NCBI RefSeq assembly: GCF_029227915.1
Contig: NC_079882.1
Location: 29,254,001 to 29,318,000, forward strand
Length of the DNA stretch: 64,000 nt
Reading direction: 5' to 3'
Origin: Hydractinia symbiolongicarpus
Taxonomy: Eukaryota; Cnidaria; Hydrozoa; Anthoathecata; Hydractiniidae
The notes below the pieces were generated by a model that had not been told where the DNA came from, ran no database searches, and saw only the letters and a program-made list of their open reading frames with translations. Made by a program: the position numbers and the translations under genes. Of the stretch, positions 17,505 to 26,000 are shown piece by piece; within the stretch, counting starts at the first letter, position 1, and each line of letters begins with the position of its first letter.

Positions 17505-17534
17505 GATCTAGTGTATTATTCAAAACACTAGATC
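17505..17534. terminator. Perfect 10-bp hairpin between convergent genes
   Basis: GATCTAGTGT (17505-17514), loop ATTATTCAAA, ACACTAGATC (17525-17534). It sits centrally in the 54-bp gap between the stops of 16180-17482 and 17537-17886 and resembles hairpin 14966-14991 in sequence (CTA-TGTGT...ACAC-TAG). Confidence 0.7.
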
Positions 17535-17536
17535 AC

Positions 17537-17886
17537 CTACACAATCTCGATCACTTCTCCTGTATCTTGATCTATGAGCAAGTCGCCATCATGTACGACA
17601 CGTCGCTGTTTTTTAGCGAGATCCCTCAAATATTGTTCAAGATTTTTCTCCCATGCAATTTTAGCACAAGGCTCGCAGTACGGTCCGTCCGTTTGTGTCG
17701 ACGCATCCTTATACTTGACTTTGCGTATAGCTTCGACAAGGTCTATTCGCTTCAACGTAGAGTACCCTTTGAGACCTAAGGCTTTAGCTTCTTGTCGCAG
17801 TTTGTCCATTTGTTTATGTGAACAGCGGTTGAGCACAACCACCTTTACTCCTTTACTGTTTCACCATCAAACTTAAACGTTGCCAT
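17537..17886 (-). pseudogene. SAP/Rho-N-like small protein, frameshifted near its start
   Basis: ATG at 17886-17884 in the motif AAAATAAATG encodes MATFKFDGETVK before a stop after codon 13. From about 17848 another frame continues to 17537: VVVLNRCSHKQMDKLRQEAK, ALGLKGYSTLKRIDLVEAIRK, then YCEPC and a charged tail. The LRQEAKALGLKGYSTLKRIDLVEAI stretch, given here only as its helix-turn-helix pattern, resembles SAP or Rho-N nucleic-acid-binding helices. One missing base near 17850 accounts for the break. If initiation occurs at an internal codon a shortened protein could still be made. The start overlaps the 3' end of the next gene by 14 bp. Confidence 0.55.
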
Positions 17887-18082
17887 TTATTTTGGGTCTA
17901 ACCTGCTTTGCCTCATGGACAAAAAAAGTCTCACAAAGGCAGTGGCCACCATTGTAAGTGACGTAGTCTTGGTAGCAATACCAACAAAGCACCTTCTCTC
18001 CCACGCGCAGACGTCTTCGACATCTACCACATCTATCGTAGGCATCTAGAGTTCTTTGACAGTCATCGCAGATTTCTCGCAT
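17873..18082 (-). CDS. Small Cys-rich (putative zinc-binding) protein
   Basis: 69 residues, intact: MREICDDCQRTLDAYDRCGR... with four C-x2-C pairs or near-pairs (CDDC, CGRC, CWYC, CLC), suggesting two zinc sites. Start in the motif AAAATAAATG. Its end overlaps the beginning of the neighbouring leftward gene. Small cysteine-rich proteins of this kind are often regulatory or nucleic-acid-binding in DNA viruses, but nothing specific can be claimed. Confidence 0.55.
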   Translation of the reverse strand: MREICDDCQRTLDAYDRCGRCRRRLRVGEKVLCWYCYQDYVTYNGGHCLCETFFVHEAKQVRPKINGNV

Positions 18083-18121
18083 TTATTTTATGATCCACCA
18101 AAGATTATTCAGTTTTTGCGA

Positions 18122-18319
18122 TCAAAATACTGTTTCTTCTAGTTCTATAATTCTCTCTACTAGAGCGTTGATAGCACTCTCGCACTCTTCTTCTTTCGCA
18201 CTTTTCATCACAAGTGCGGTAGAGGTGAGGGCTAGGGCAGCTCCCATACCTCCAAAAAGCGTGAAAAGCATAAAATTTGCGTACCAATCTAGCGCTGTCT
18301 TTTTATAGTTGCTTGACAT
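18122..18319 (-). CDS. Small single-pass membrane protein at the right end
   Basis: 65 residues: MSSNYKKTALDWYANFML, a hydrophobic helix FMLFTLFGGMGAALALTSTALV, then an acidic helical tail ending ELEETVF. Start in GGTATAATAAATG. It is the first gene inward from the right inverted repeat. No family recognised; size and topology fit a minor virion membrane protein. Confidence 0.5.
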   Translation of the reverse strand: MSSNYKKTALDWYANFMLFTLFGGMGAALALTSTALVMKSAKEEECESAINALVERIIELEETVF

Positions 18320-18380
18320 TTATTATACCAGCAATACGTTTGTTTTTGTCGCTATCCGCAACAATTTTGAGACTTTTTAT

Positions 18381-18592
18381 TTCCCTTTCTATTCAAACAG
18401 ATTTGCGCGTTTGTTGATGTCAGCAGTTTTGTCGAGTGCCGTCATTTTTAATGATGTCACGTGACTTGTTTACTCATTTGAGGCATGATGAAATCTGTGA
18501 CGTCACAGATTTTTTTAGGGGTCTAAAAGCAGCGTTTTTTAATAGGTGTTTGACCGTTGAATACCTAAAAACTGTTTATATTCATCCCTTAC
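18381..18592 (-). repeat. Right terminal inverted repeat of the Polinton
   Basis: Reverse complement of the left repeat, ending ...TATATTCATCCCTTAC at 18592. It contains the same CRE and E-box palindromes in mirrored order, with several small insertions and deletions against the left copy, for example extra bases between the E-box and the GGCACTCG block. The divergence between the two ends is a rough sign of age since the last replication. Confidence 0.9.
18456..18505. promoter_or_regulatory. E-box and CRE palindromes in the right inverted repeat
   Basis: GTCACGTGAC at 18456-18465 and TGACGTCA at 18498-18505, mirror-placed relative to the left end and upstream of the inward-reading gene that starts at 18319. 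Confidence 0.5.
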
Positions 18593-18597
18593 GCTAG
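18593..18597 (+). repeat. Candidate target-site duplication, right copy
   Basis: GCTAG directly after the terminal CCCTTAC, matching 1538-1542 in direct orientation. It carries the same ambiguity as the left copy. Confidence 0.4.
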
Positions 18598-19367
18598 CTA
18601 TAGCCGTCCGAAAAATTGCATTGTCGGGAACAAGGTCGACTAGCGAAATTGGACAATAACATAAGCGACTCTCCAGGACTTCTTATGAAATTTAATTAAA
18701 ATTTCCATTATGATAGTGGTGATAGAAAAGACAGTCGAACTTAAATTTAAAGTTTTTTTAACTTTATTAAAAATACATTTTGTGAAACTAAATTGCCACA
18801 ATGATCATCAAGAATCACTTTGGATAACTTCACAAATGGAAGGTTGGGCAATAAAGGGGAAATCCTCTAGAAATTTATTTAAAGGCGGTAACAAAAACGA
18901 AACATTAAAGGATTATCATTGAAAATATGCTCGTTTTCGGCTAAATGAACAGCCATTCTGTGATAGATTCAATTTACTTAAAAAAGACAAAGTCATGTTA
19001 TCGGTTGTCTGATAGTGACGCGTTCATGCGTTAACAGGATGAACATTTGTTTTCGTTTACAATTGAGCTTTTGTAATGTTTAGATTTAACCTCGAAAGCA
19101 AAAATAAAAACCAAAACTTTAAAATATTCATTTGTATTTGAATAGCTCTAATCGCAGGTCTACATCAATGTGAAAGAATAAAAAAATATACAATACGTTT
19201 CGAAAAAGCTGCATATGAAAAAAAAGTAAGAAAAGTTTTTAAGTTAAATCTTGGTAGATTATAACTTCATATTTTTTTTCAAAAAACTTTTTTAAGTTAG
19301 ACAATATTTCTTTTCACAACGACACACAAGCTGATAAATAAGAAAATTCCACATTGAAAACTGCTTG
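18598..19367. other. Host intergenic region right of the Polinton, nothing recognised
   Basis: AT-rich sequence. The short open frame at 18710-18922 has no recognisable domain. Probably contains the 3' UTR of the first LIM gene near 19300-19367. Confidence 0.6.
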
Positions 19368-19852
19368 TTACTTTCCAGTATTGGTCAAAGCACCAGCACC
19401 ACCACCATATCCATAACCTGTAGGACCATAGGATCGACCATAACAAGATCTGCAGTAGATTTCTCCACATTCTCCTTCATTTTCTGTACAAATATAAATC
19501 TACTTTGTTAAATATCCATTTCCACATATGGAAGCAGTTTTAAGATTTATAAATTTTCTGTGACGTGGGGATGGCTTGTCAAAAAATAAATGTATATATA
19601 CCTGCTTTTCTTTCCGCCACAGTGTTGGAATCTAACGACTTGTTGCAATCTTTGCAAGTAAAGCAACCTCTTTTGTGCCATGAACCACCAGCAGCAATGA
19701 TCTCTTCATTAGTGTAAACAGTTTTACTGCATCGACCACATTTTTTTCCACCACCGTACTAAAACATTCCAGGTTATGTTATTAAAAATTTAAAATTTTA
19801 GATTGGCATTTAAAGTTCATGATTTGATGTAAGTTATATGTACCTGAGGCAT
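19368..19852 (-). CDS. Single-LIM cysteine-rich protein (CRP/MLP-like), copy 1
   Basis: Three coding exons (19844-19852, 19602-19758, 19368-19483) joined with gt/ag borders give 93 residues. Content: start [15 protein letters not shown], a LIM domain ([30 protein letters not shown]), then the glycine-rich [14 protein letters not shown] typical after LIM in CRP/muscle-LIM proteins. These small actin-associated/nuclear LIM proteins act in muscle and cytoskeleton. The His-to-Cys spacing in the middle is one residue longer (HKRGC) than the usual H-x2-C. A splice acceptor just upstream of the ATG (near 19875) suggests a non-coding first exon further right. Tandem paralogue at 21963-22865. Confidence 0.85.
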
Positions 19853-21962
19853 GTTTAAAAGTTATGTGAAGAGTAACCTAGAATTGTAAGAAAAAGGTAT
19901 TAAAATACGGTTATTAAAATGTAATGAAAGAAAAAATAACATCATATTTATATGATCTTAGGATACTATATAATTTAAAAATTTAAAATAAGACACATCT
20001 GGCTTGGTGATATACCATCGTGTGGTTTTCAATTATGCAATAATATTATCTTGTGCATAAATTTAAGATTTATTTTAAACTTGAAAGCCTCCTGACCACA
20101 CACAGATAGATAGATAGATGTGCATATTTTACATGGCTAGCCTCACAAATATCGAGGGATATACCCTGTCTATTATTTCCAGGAGGGGCCATGGCGTAGA
20201 TGGAGAGTCCTAGAGTATTTGATGCTCATTTTGAGCTACGCAGACCCAATTAGAGCCCGCGCTCTACTAGACAACTCCCGGCAACATCCAACGGCCCACA
20301 CAGTGTGCCATCTTCCCAATTTCCCTCACATGGCTTGGGTTAACCCGGGGCTATGGTAACATTCACTCGCCCATGTTGAATCGCCGTCAAGAGGAATCGA
20401 ACCCCGGTCTCCCGCACAGAGTATGAGAGCTATAACCACTAATCTACGGCGCCACACCCTAATTAATGTAGCACCAAAAGAGAAGTTACTGGTTTTTAAT
20501 CACGAAATTATCAAAAACATGGCCAGATACATGTCTAGTTAGGAATATCAAGGAAACACATTACAATAGAATATAATTTTTAAAACAAGCTGAGAGTAAT
20601 ATTTCAGATTCTAAGTTGGATCAAAATTATAAGATGTTGAACATATGGCATGGCATTCTCCTCAATTAATAAATGGCTTCCCCTTACTGATAAAATTTTC
20701 ATTGTTCACCACTCAAAAAAGTACATTTATTTAGGAGGACATTGTGTAACAAACAAAAATGATGTACCTAGCTGGTCCATTATTTTTCTTGTATACCTAT
20801 TCTTTTATAGCTACAGTTAAGCATCACATATACCAGATATAAAATTTTAGCATTTTTTAGAATTAGATACAATCTAAAATTTTCATTGTTCTTTTTCCTG
20901 CATTTTGACCACCCATTTGTCACTGTTAGAAGATTAGAGCAGAGCAGTATTCTCCCGGTTGCCAAATTACAGATACGTATTTTTCAGGATAGCCAGGGAA
21001 AACATGCCGTTCATGCTGTATGTTCTTATGAATAGGGACTGATTTTTTCATAGAATTTTTGTTGTGTAATTTTAAACCTCACATATTGTGTAGTTGTAGG
21101 TGAGTTTTTGCTAGTTTGGCCGACTAGGAAAATGCTTAATCTTGATTGATCTCATTCAGTAAACGTTTTATGTCAGCACATTTGCTTACATCGACCAGGT
21201 TTTATTTTATCTTTCTATATTTGTTTGAAAATATGCTTATCCTATGCTTATATTTTGAGGAATCTCGGCCTGGATGTTCTTACAAACATTGTTTGGTATG
21301 TTTTACAAAATAGGTGTGCATTATGCTTTGAGAATCTGTCATTTTAAACTACAGTTACACGTGTAAAAAGAAAGTTCAAAGCTTTAGCCATGTAATAAAT
21401 ATGTTGGAATGAATGAAATAAGAGCATTAAATTATTTAAAATAACTTAAACAATTTAATCTTACCAAAAGTAAAACTCTGCTGCGTTTTAGTTACTTGCG
21501 ATCGCGACTGAGTTTGACGATGTTATGCTGTGAATTCACTGTTTGCCATTGATCCCCGCCCACTAATTGTGCTCTCCATTGGAGTTACAAAATATTTTTA
21601 CCGCCTATTAAACTGTGGAACTTTTTTTAATTACAATCAATTTAACGAAAATTCCCTAAAGATTTCAAACCCAATGTCAAAAAGATGTTTTAGATAAATA
21701 GATTATTAATTTCACAATCATACACAGTCAAAGCACCCTCTGGTGAAGAGCTAACTCGAAGGCTGGGTATAACAGGCGTGACAACAAACTAAATTCCATT
21801 GTGTAAAATAACAAACAAAGATCGGAGCCTGCGCCGAGTTCCGCAAAAGAAAAAAAAAACACGTATATATTTATTTGTTGTTGCAACCATTTATACAATA
21901 AAAACAAAGATAAATACAATTAATTGTGTGTACAAAGGAAGAAAATAGATCTACAGAGTTTT
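19853..21962. other. Intergenic region between the two LIM genes
   Basis: Holds the 5' leader of the first LIM gene, the SINE at 20105-20460 and otherwise AT-rich sequence without recognisable coding potential. A small GC-richer patch near 21480-21560 could be a promoter or first exon, unproven. Confidence 0.5.
20105..20460 (-). mobile_element. tRNA-derived SINE-like repeat, longest copy
   Basis: On the minus strand a tRNA-like head (20451 to 20382) shows an A-box-like GTAGATTAGTGG, a perfect B-box GGTTCGATTCC, and acceptor arms CGCCGT/ACGGCG. A shared body (read on plus as TTTTACATGGCTAGCC..., GAGTCCTAGAGTATTTGATG..., CAACATCCAACGGCCCACAC) and an (ATCT)n tail near 20105-20117 follow. Other copies at 32327-32515, 34998-35240 and 54498-54765 lack most of the head. 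Not a functional tRNA gene. Confidence 0.8.
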
Positions 21963-22865
21963 TTATGATTTTCCAGTGTTGGTAAGAGCCCCAGCGCCAC
22001 CACCATATCCGTAACCAGTTGGTCCATAAAGTCGTCCATAGCAGGATTTGCAATAGATTTCGCCGGTTTCTTCAGGGTTATCTTATATAAAAAAGAAAAA
22101 TATGTGTTTCAAACGTCAAAATTTATATTGTGTTACTCTATATCCCGAACAGAAAAATATTTTAAGGGTAGTAGGGACAACATTTAAAACATTTGAAATA
22201 AGTCCTAAATCGTCCATTTTCGTTGTTGTTGTAGTTCAAAGTCGTTTGACCCAGTTGCCACCCTCCCACTCTACCCGTTTTTTCGGTCCTATTTATTTGA
22301 AAACAACACAATGGTTTTCTTCTATAAGTAGAAAATTTCGTAGTCGTTTCTAAAACGGAAGGCTATAGCTTGGTTTCCAATAGCCTAAATTTTATTGTAA
22401 TTATGGATTTTATTGGAAACCTTCTTTTTTTTCGTATCCATAAGCTTATGGGTACGAACAAAAATGAACGAAAAGGGTTCATCGCTGAATATATTAAGCT
22501 TTTTATTTTTAAACGTTATAAAAGTGACCGTGAAAGAAACTTGATTGCTTCTTTAGAAAACAGACAAAAATGTAGAGTTTTTACCAGCTTTTTTCTCCGC
22601 GACAGTATTGGAGTCTAGGGATTTATTGCAATCTTTACAAGTGAAGCAACCTCTTTTGTGCCACGAACCGCCAGCAGCAATAATCTCTTCGTTGCTATAC
22701 ACGCTTTTGTTGCATCGACCACATTTTTTACCACCACCGTATGCCTACGATTTAATTAATGTTGTTATGCACAACAGCAAACGGATTTCGTGTAATCAGT
22801 ATGACAAATTTGGTGAATAAAATTAAGAAGATTTTAAAATATAATAAAAAGATACTTACAGGCAT
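21963..22865 (-). CDS. Single-LIM cysteine-rich protein (CRP/MLP-like), copy 2
   Basis: Coding exons 22860-22865, 22585-22744 and 21963-22081 give 94 residues, starting [15 protein letters not shown] and ending [11 protein letters not shown]. Gene structure and most residues match copy 1, including the unusual HKRGC spacing, but the short acidic linker after the LIM core differs ([11 protein letters not shown] against [11 protein letters not shown]). A non-coding exon ending at the donor near 22966 (CCAGCAG then gtagga) and an acceptor near 22885 define a 5' UTR intron. The two genes arose by tandem duplication and lie head-to-tail. Confidence 0.85.
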
Positions 22866-23049
22866 TTCTATGTATTTTCTTCTACAACAACTAGAAGTAA
22901 AAATTTAAATAAATATATCATAGTATCCTTTGGGCGAAAATAATAAAAATAAATCCAATTCCTACCTGCTGGCAAGTTAAGCTTGGAGAAAGAAGAGTAA
23001 GTGATAAAGGTTTCATAGCACTGGGATTTTAAAGCAAATGTAGCTGTCG

Positions 23050-26000
23050 ACAACGCCTCAAACTTTACTTGTTTATACCAAAATATTATTCACATATTTC
23101 TTCATAAATTTTAAAATAAGGGAGTCAAATTATCAGCAAAAGCTACATTAACCCCGTCTAAATTTCAAGCTCTGGATATCTTACACGGTTGATGAAAATA
23201 ACCACATGAAAGTATATGCCAAGAAAAGGTGTGCTTGTTTTTGTTCGGATTATATCGGTCAATATTGTAATGGTTAAGGGGGGAGAGAATCGATTTTTGT
23301 GTTTATAAACACAGGTTTATATTATGTTTTTTCTTACAAACTGTGTTAACACAACAGAAAAAAGTTGAGAGTTGTCTGAACAAGGAAGGCAAATGTGTCC
23401 AAGATTTTATGTGTTATAACAAAAACAGCAATGTTTACCAAATCGTATAAAAGGGTCACGTGTTTTAAGTTGTCGATTCATTTTTAAGTAATCAAAAAGA
23501 TAATCGAGGAAATGACAATGTATTTATGTAAATAAAATGACGTGTTTTTTTCTGCTCATTTGCTCATATATGGTCAAATCTATCGCGAATCTTTTTTTTC
23601 ACAAAAATGGTCAATTTATGCTAAGCAAAAAAAATCAAATATTTTCTATGTGTTGTTTTAATGTAGTACAAGTTTTTCTGCCAGATAACAATTTTTGACC
23701 ATATATGATATTCAATCAAATAATGCTATAACTCTTTATTCAATATTCCCTAGCATTCTTAATTTTTAACTGTAATGAGTTTCTTTGGCATGCAACAGCT
23801 ATGAATCAAATAAAAATGAAAGCTATCTTTGTCATAATAAATTACTGTGGGCTACAATATGTAGGTTCGAGGTTCATAAGCATGTTATCAATAACTCTAC
23901 AGGATTAATAAAGGAAGTTTAATTAACAAAAGATTGTTTTCTTACAGAAGTGCTATGGTTACTATCGAAAAGTCAGATTTAACGAGGCTTTGTATTGAAG
24001 CTAATCACGGTTCATATTTCCATAAATTAGCTCAAGGTTACTTCTGATTGGTATATAAAATTACTTTTTAATTAGCATGGTATAATCTAGTATTTTTATC
24101 GCATCAAATATCAGTACAAATAAGGTCTCATGTTATTAGAAGGAAAAACAAACGGATTTGACAGCCTACTACAAACTTTAAGAAGCTATTAAGCACGCCT
24201 TAGACTTCACAGCAAGCTCAACCCAGTACCATTTATCATGGTAGATCGGAGAGCCGTTAAGTAGCAAATAGTCCCGGAGATAAAATTGAGCTTTACATGG
24301 ACAGCCAATATTTTTAATTCTGTTTCCCCTTCCTTTCTAACGAAGTAGTCTGTTTCCATGTTTTTAGTATAGTTAGAAATAGTGATGCAGACAATGGCGA
24401 GTTTTAAGGTGACGGTTTACCTTCTGAGCATGGTTTTTTAAATCGCTATTTTTCAAAGTGTATTCATTCATACATCACCAAAAAGCATTTTCAACCACCT
24501 ATCAAATGGTATAAAAATAATTTGAACTTTTTAACTCGTGAGAAGTATAGAGACATTTTTGAAACACACCCTGAATTCATTCACAAAACTACTTCGTTTC
24601 CAAATCTCATTCGATGTTCCATAGAATTGTGATATATGTAAAAACGATTTTTTAATTATTTTCCACAAAGTGCCCGTTTTTGATTTATTTTACTTTTTCT
24701 AAAAAAGCCTTTCTTTAACTTAAACTTTCGTCTTAAAAATGTAATATCTAGAGAATCGTTGATTTTTTAAAAATAAAAAAAAATATCTTTTAGATAAACA
24801 CGTTGGCTACAGCACAGTAGCACTCTCCCTTGAGATCTGCTGTAGTTTTATAAAAGAGATTTGAAATGTAAAAGAAGGTATACGAAAAAAAAAACACTAC
24901 GATAAAGTGTTTTAAAGATTTTTTAAAATATCAAACCTTTCCAGAATACTCATAATGATGGTGATACCTTCACACTTCCGAGGCGATGAATATTCAGAAG
25001 GTTGTCCTTTTAAATTTTATTGTTTGCAAAGATGTGACTGAGAATACCATAGAAATAGAACTTTCAAGTCGTTTAACATTTTTCTGTGACTTGCAGAAAC
25101 AGAACAGGATGGCATACATTTTTAGAAATGAAAGTGTTTTTTTTCAGATGTAATGGTCATTTCTTTTCGGAAAGGAAATATTATTCTTAACTCTTATTCA
25201 ATTTAAGGTGTGAAAGACCGATCAGAAAAAAAGTTAGTTACTTGGATAAAGTCAGTATTCCCCTTCGAAAAATAAATAAATAGTTTCACCATCGGGAAGA
25301 TCGTCGTTTCTTTAGTATAAATGGCTAATAAAAAAAATCGATATTTTAATACAATAAAGGTATACCGTCACCCTAATTTATTTTGTGTCATCATCAACTG
25401 ATTGTTTTAAAATAAACATTTTGAACTTTTACTGAAAAAAAAGTTTAATTCTTAATTAGAATTATTATCATGTCAAAGAGTTTTTATGAAGACAAAAAAT
25501 CTATATGTTCTTGTCACTGTTATTTTAGCGAGAACTTCTTTTATGACCACGTTAATTATTTTTTCACCGTCTTCATGTGACAGCCGACTCTTTTGGAAAG
25601 GTAAGAAAAATGGATAACGCTTTCGTAACATGTAAACAAACAAAACTGTTAAAACTGCTTTGAAATGACCTTGCGAATCGTCACAATATTTTTCATGGCA
25701 CTGTTCTCAACATTCATCACGACAGAACCCATCTTGAACTTTTTCCTCCTCTTTGTAGGACATAAACCTGCAACATGTATCAAGAAGTGCCGAGGACAAG
25801 AAGATATATAAATAGGAAGAAAGAAGAAGAAGGTGAAAGTAAACATCTTTAAAAAAACTCACTTAGGTACTGGTAAAATAGTGGTACCAGCTTAAAAACA
25901 CTTTAGTAGACCCTGGGTACGAAGTTGTATTTATTAGGATCCTATGTCTGTGTGATAAAAATGTCGTGCTCTGGTAACAAGGAGTTTATTTACGGTGTTG

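Larger units (their letters stand above)
1544..18592. mobile_element. Polinton/Maverick element, full length but decayed
   Basis: About 17.05 kb bounded by roughly 200-bp terminal inverted repeats. It encodes hallmark Polinton proteins: protein-primed family B DNA polymerase, DD35E retroviral-type integrase, A32/FtsK-like packaging ATPase and a double jelly-roll-like capsid protein. Genes at both ends read inward. Length and gene set fit the usual 15-20 kb Polinton. Polymerase, integrase and ATPase carry nonsense codons and frameshifts, whereas the probable major capsid and several virion-type genes are open, so this copy is unlikely to be autonomous. An adenovirus-type protease was not found. 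A BRO gene cluster and GC-rich palindromic repeats are additions to the usual plan. G+C is visibly higher than in the flanks. Confidence 0.96.

Noticed and set aside
1544-18592. Alternative genetic code (TGA = Trp) in the Polinton
   Set aside because: TGG is used for Trp throughout, TGA ends several ORFs properly, and frameshifts elsewhere show ordinary decay.
20382-20451. Functional tRNA gene on the minus strand
   Set aside because: It has A- and B-box-like sequence and acceptor pairing but is joined to a repeated body with simple-repeat tail; better explained as a SINE head.
25649-25846. Small Cys-containing peptide gene on the minus strand
   Set aside because: The Cys-rich reading lies in another frame from the open one and has an internal stop; no convincing signal peptide or splice path.
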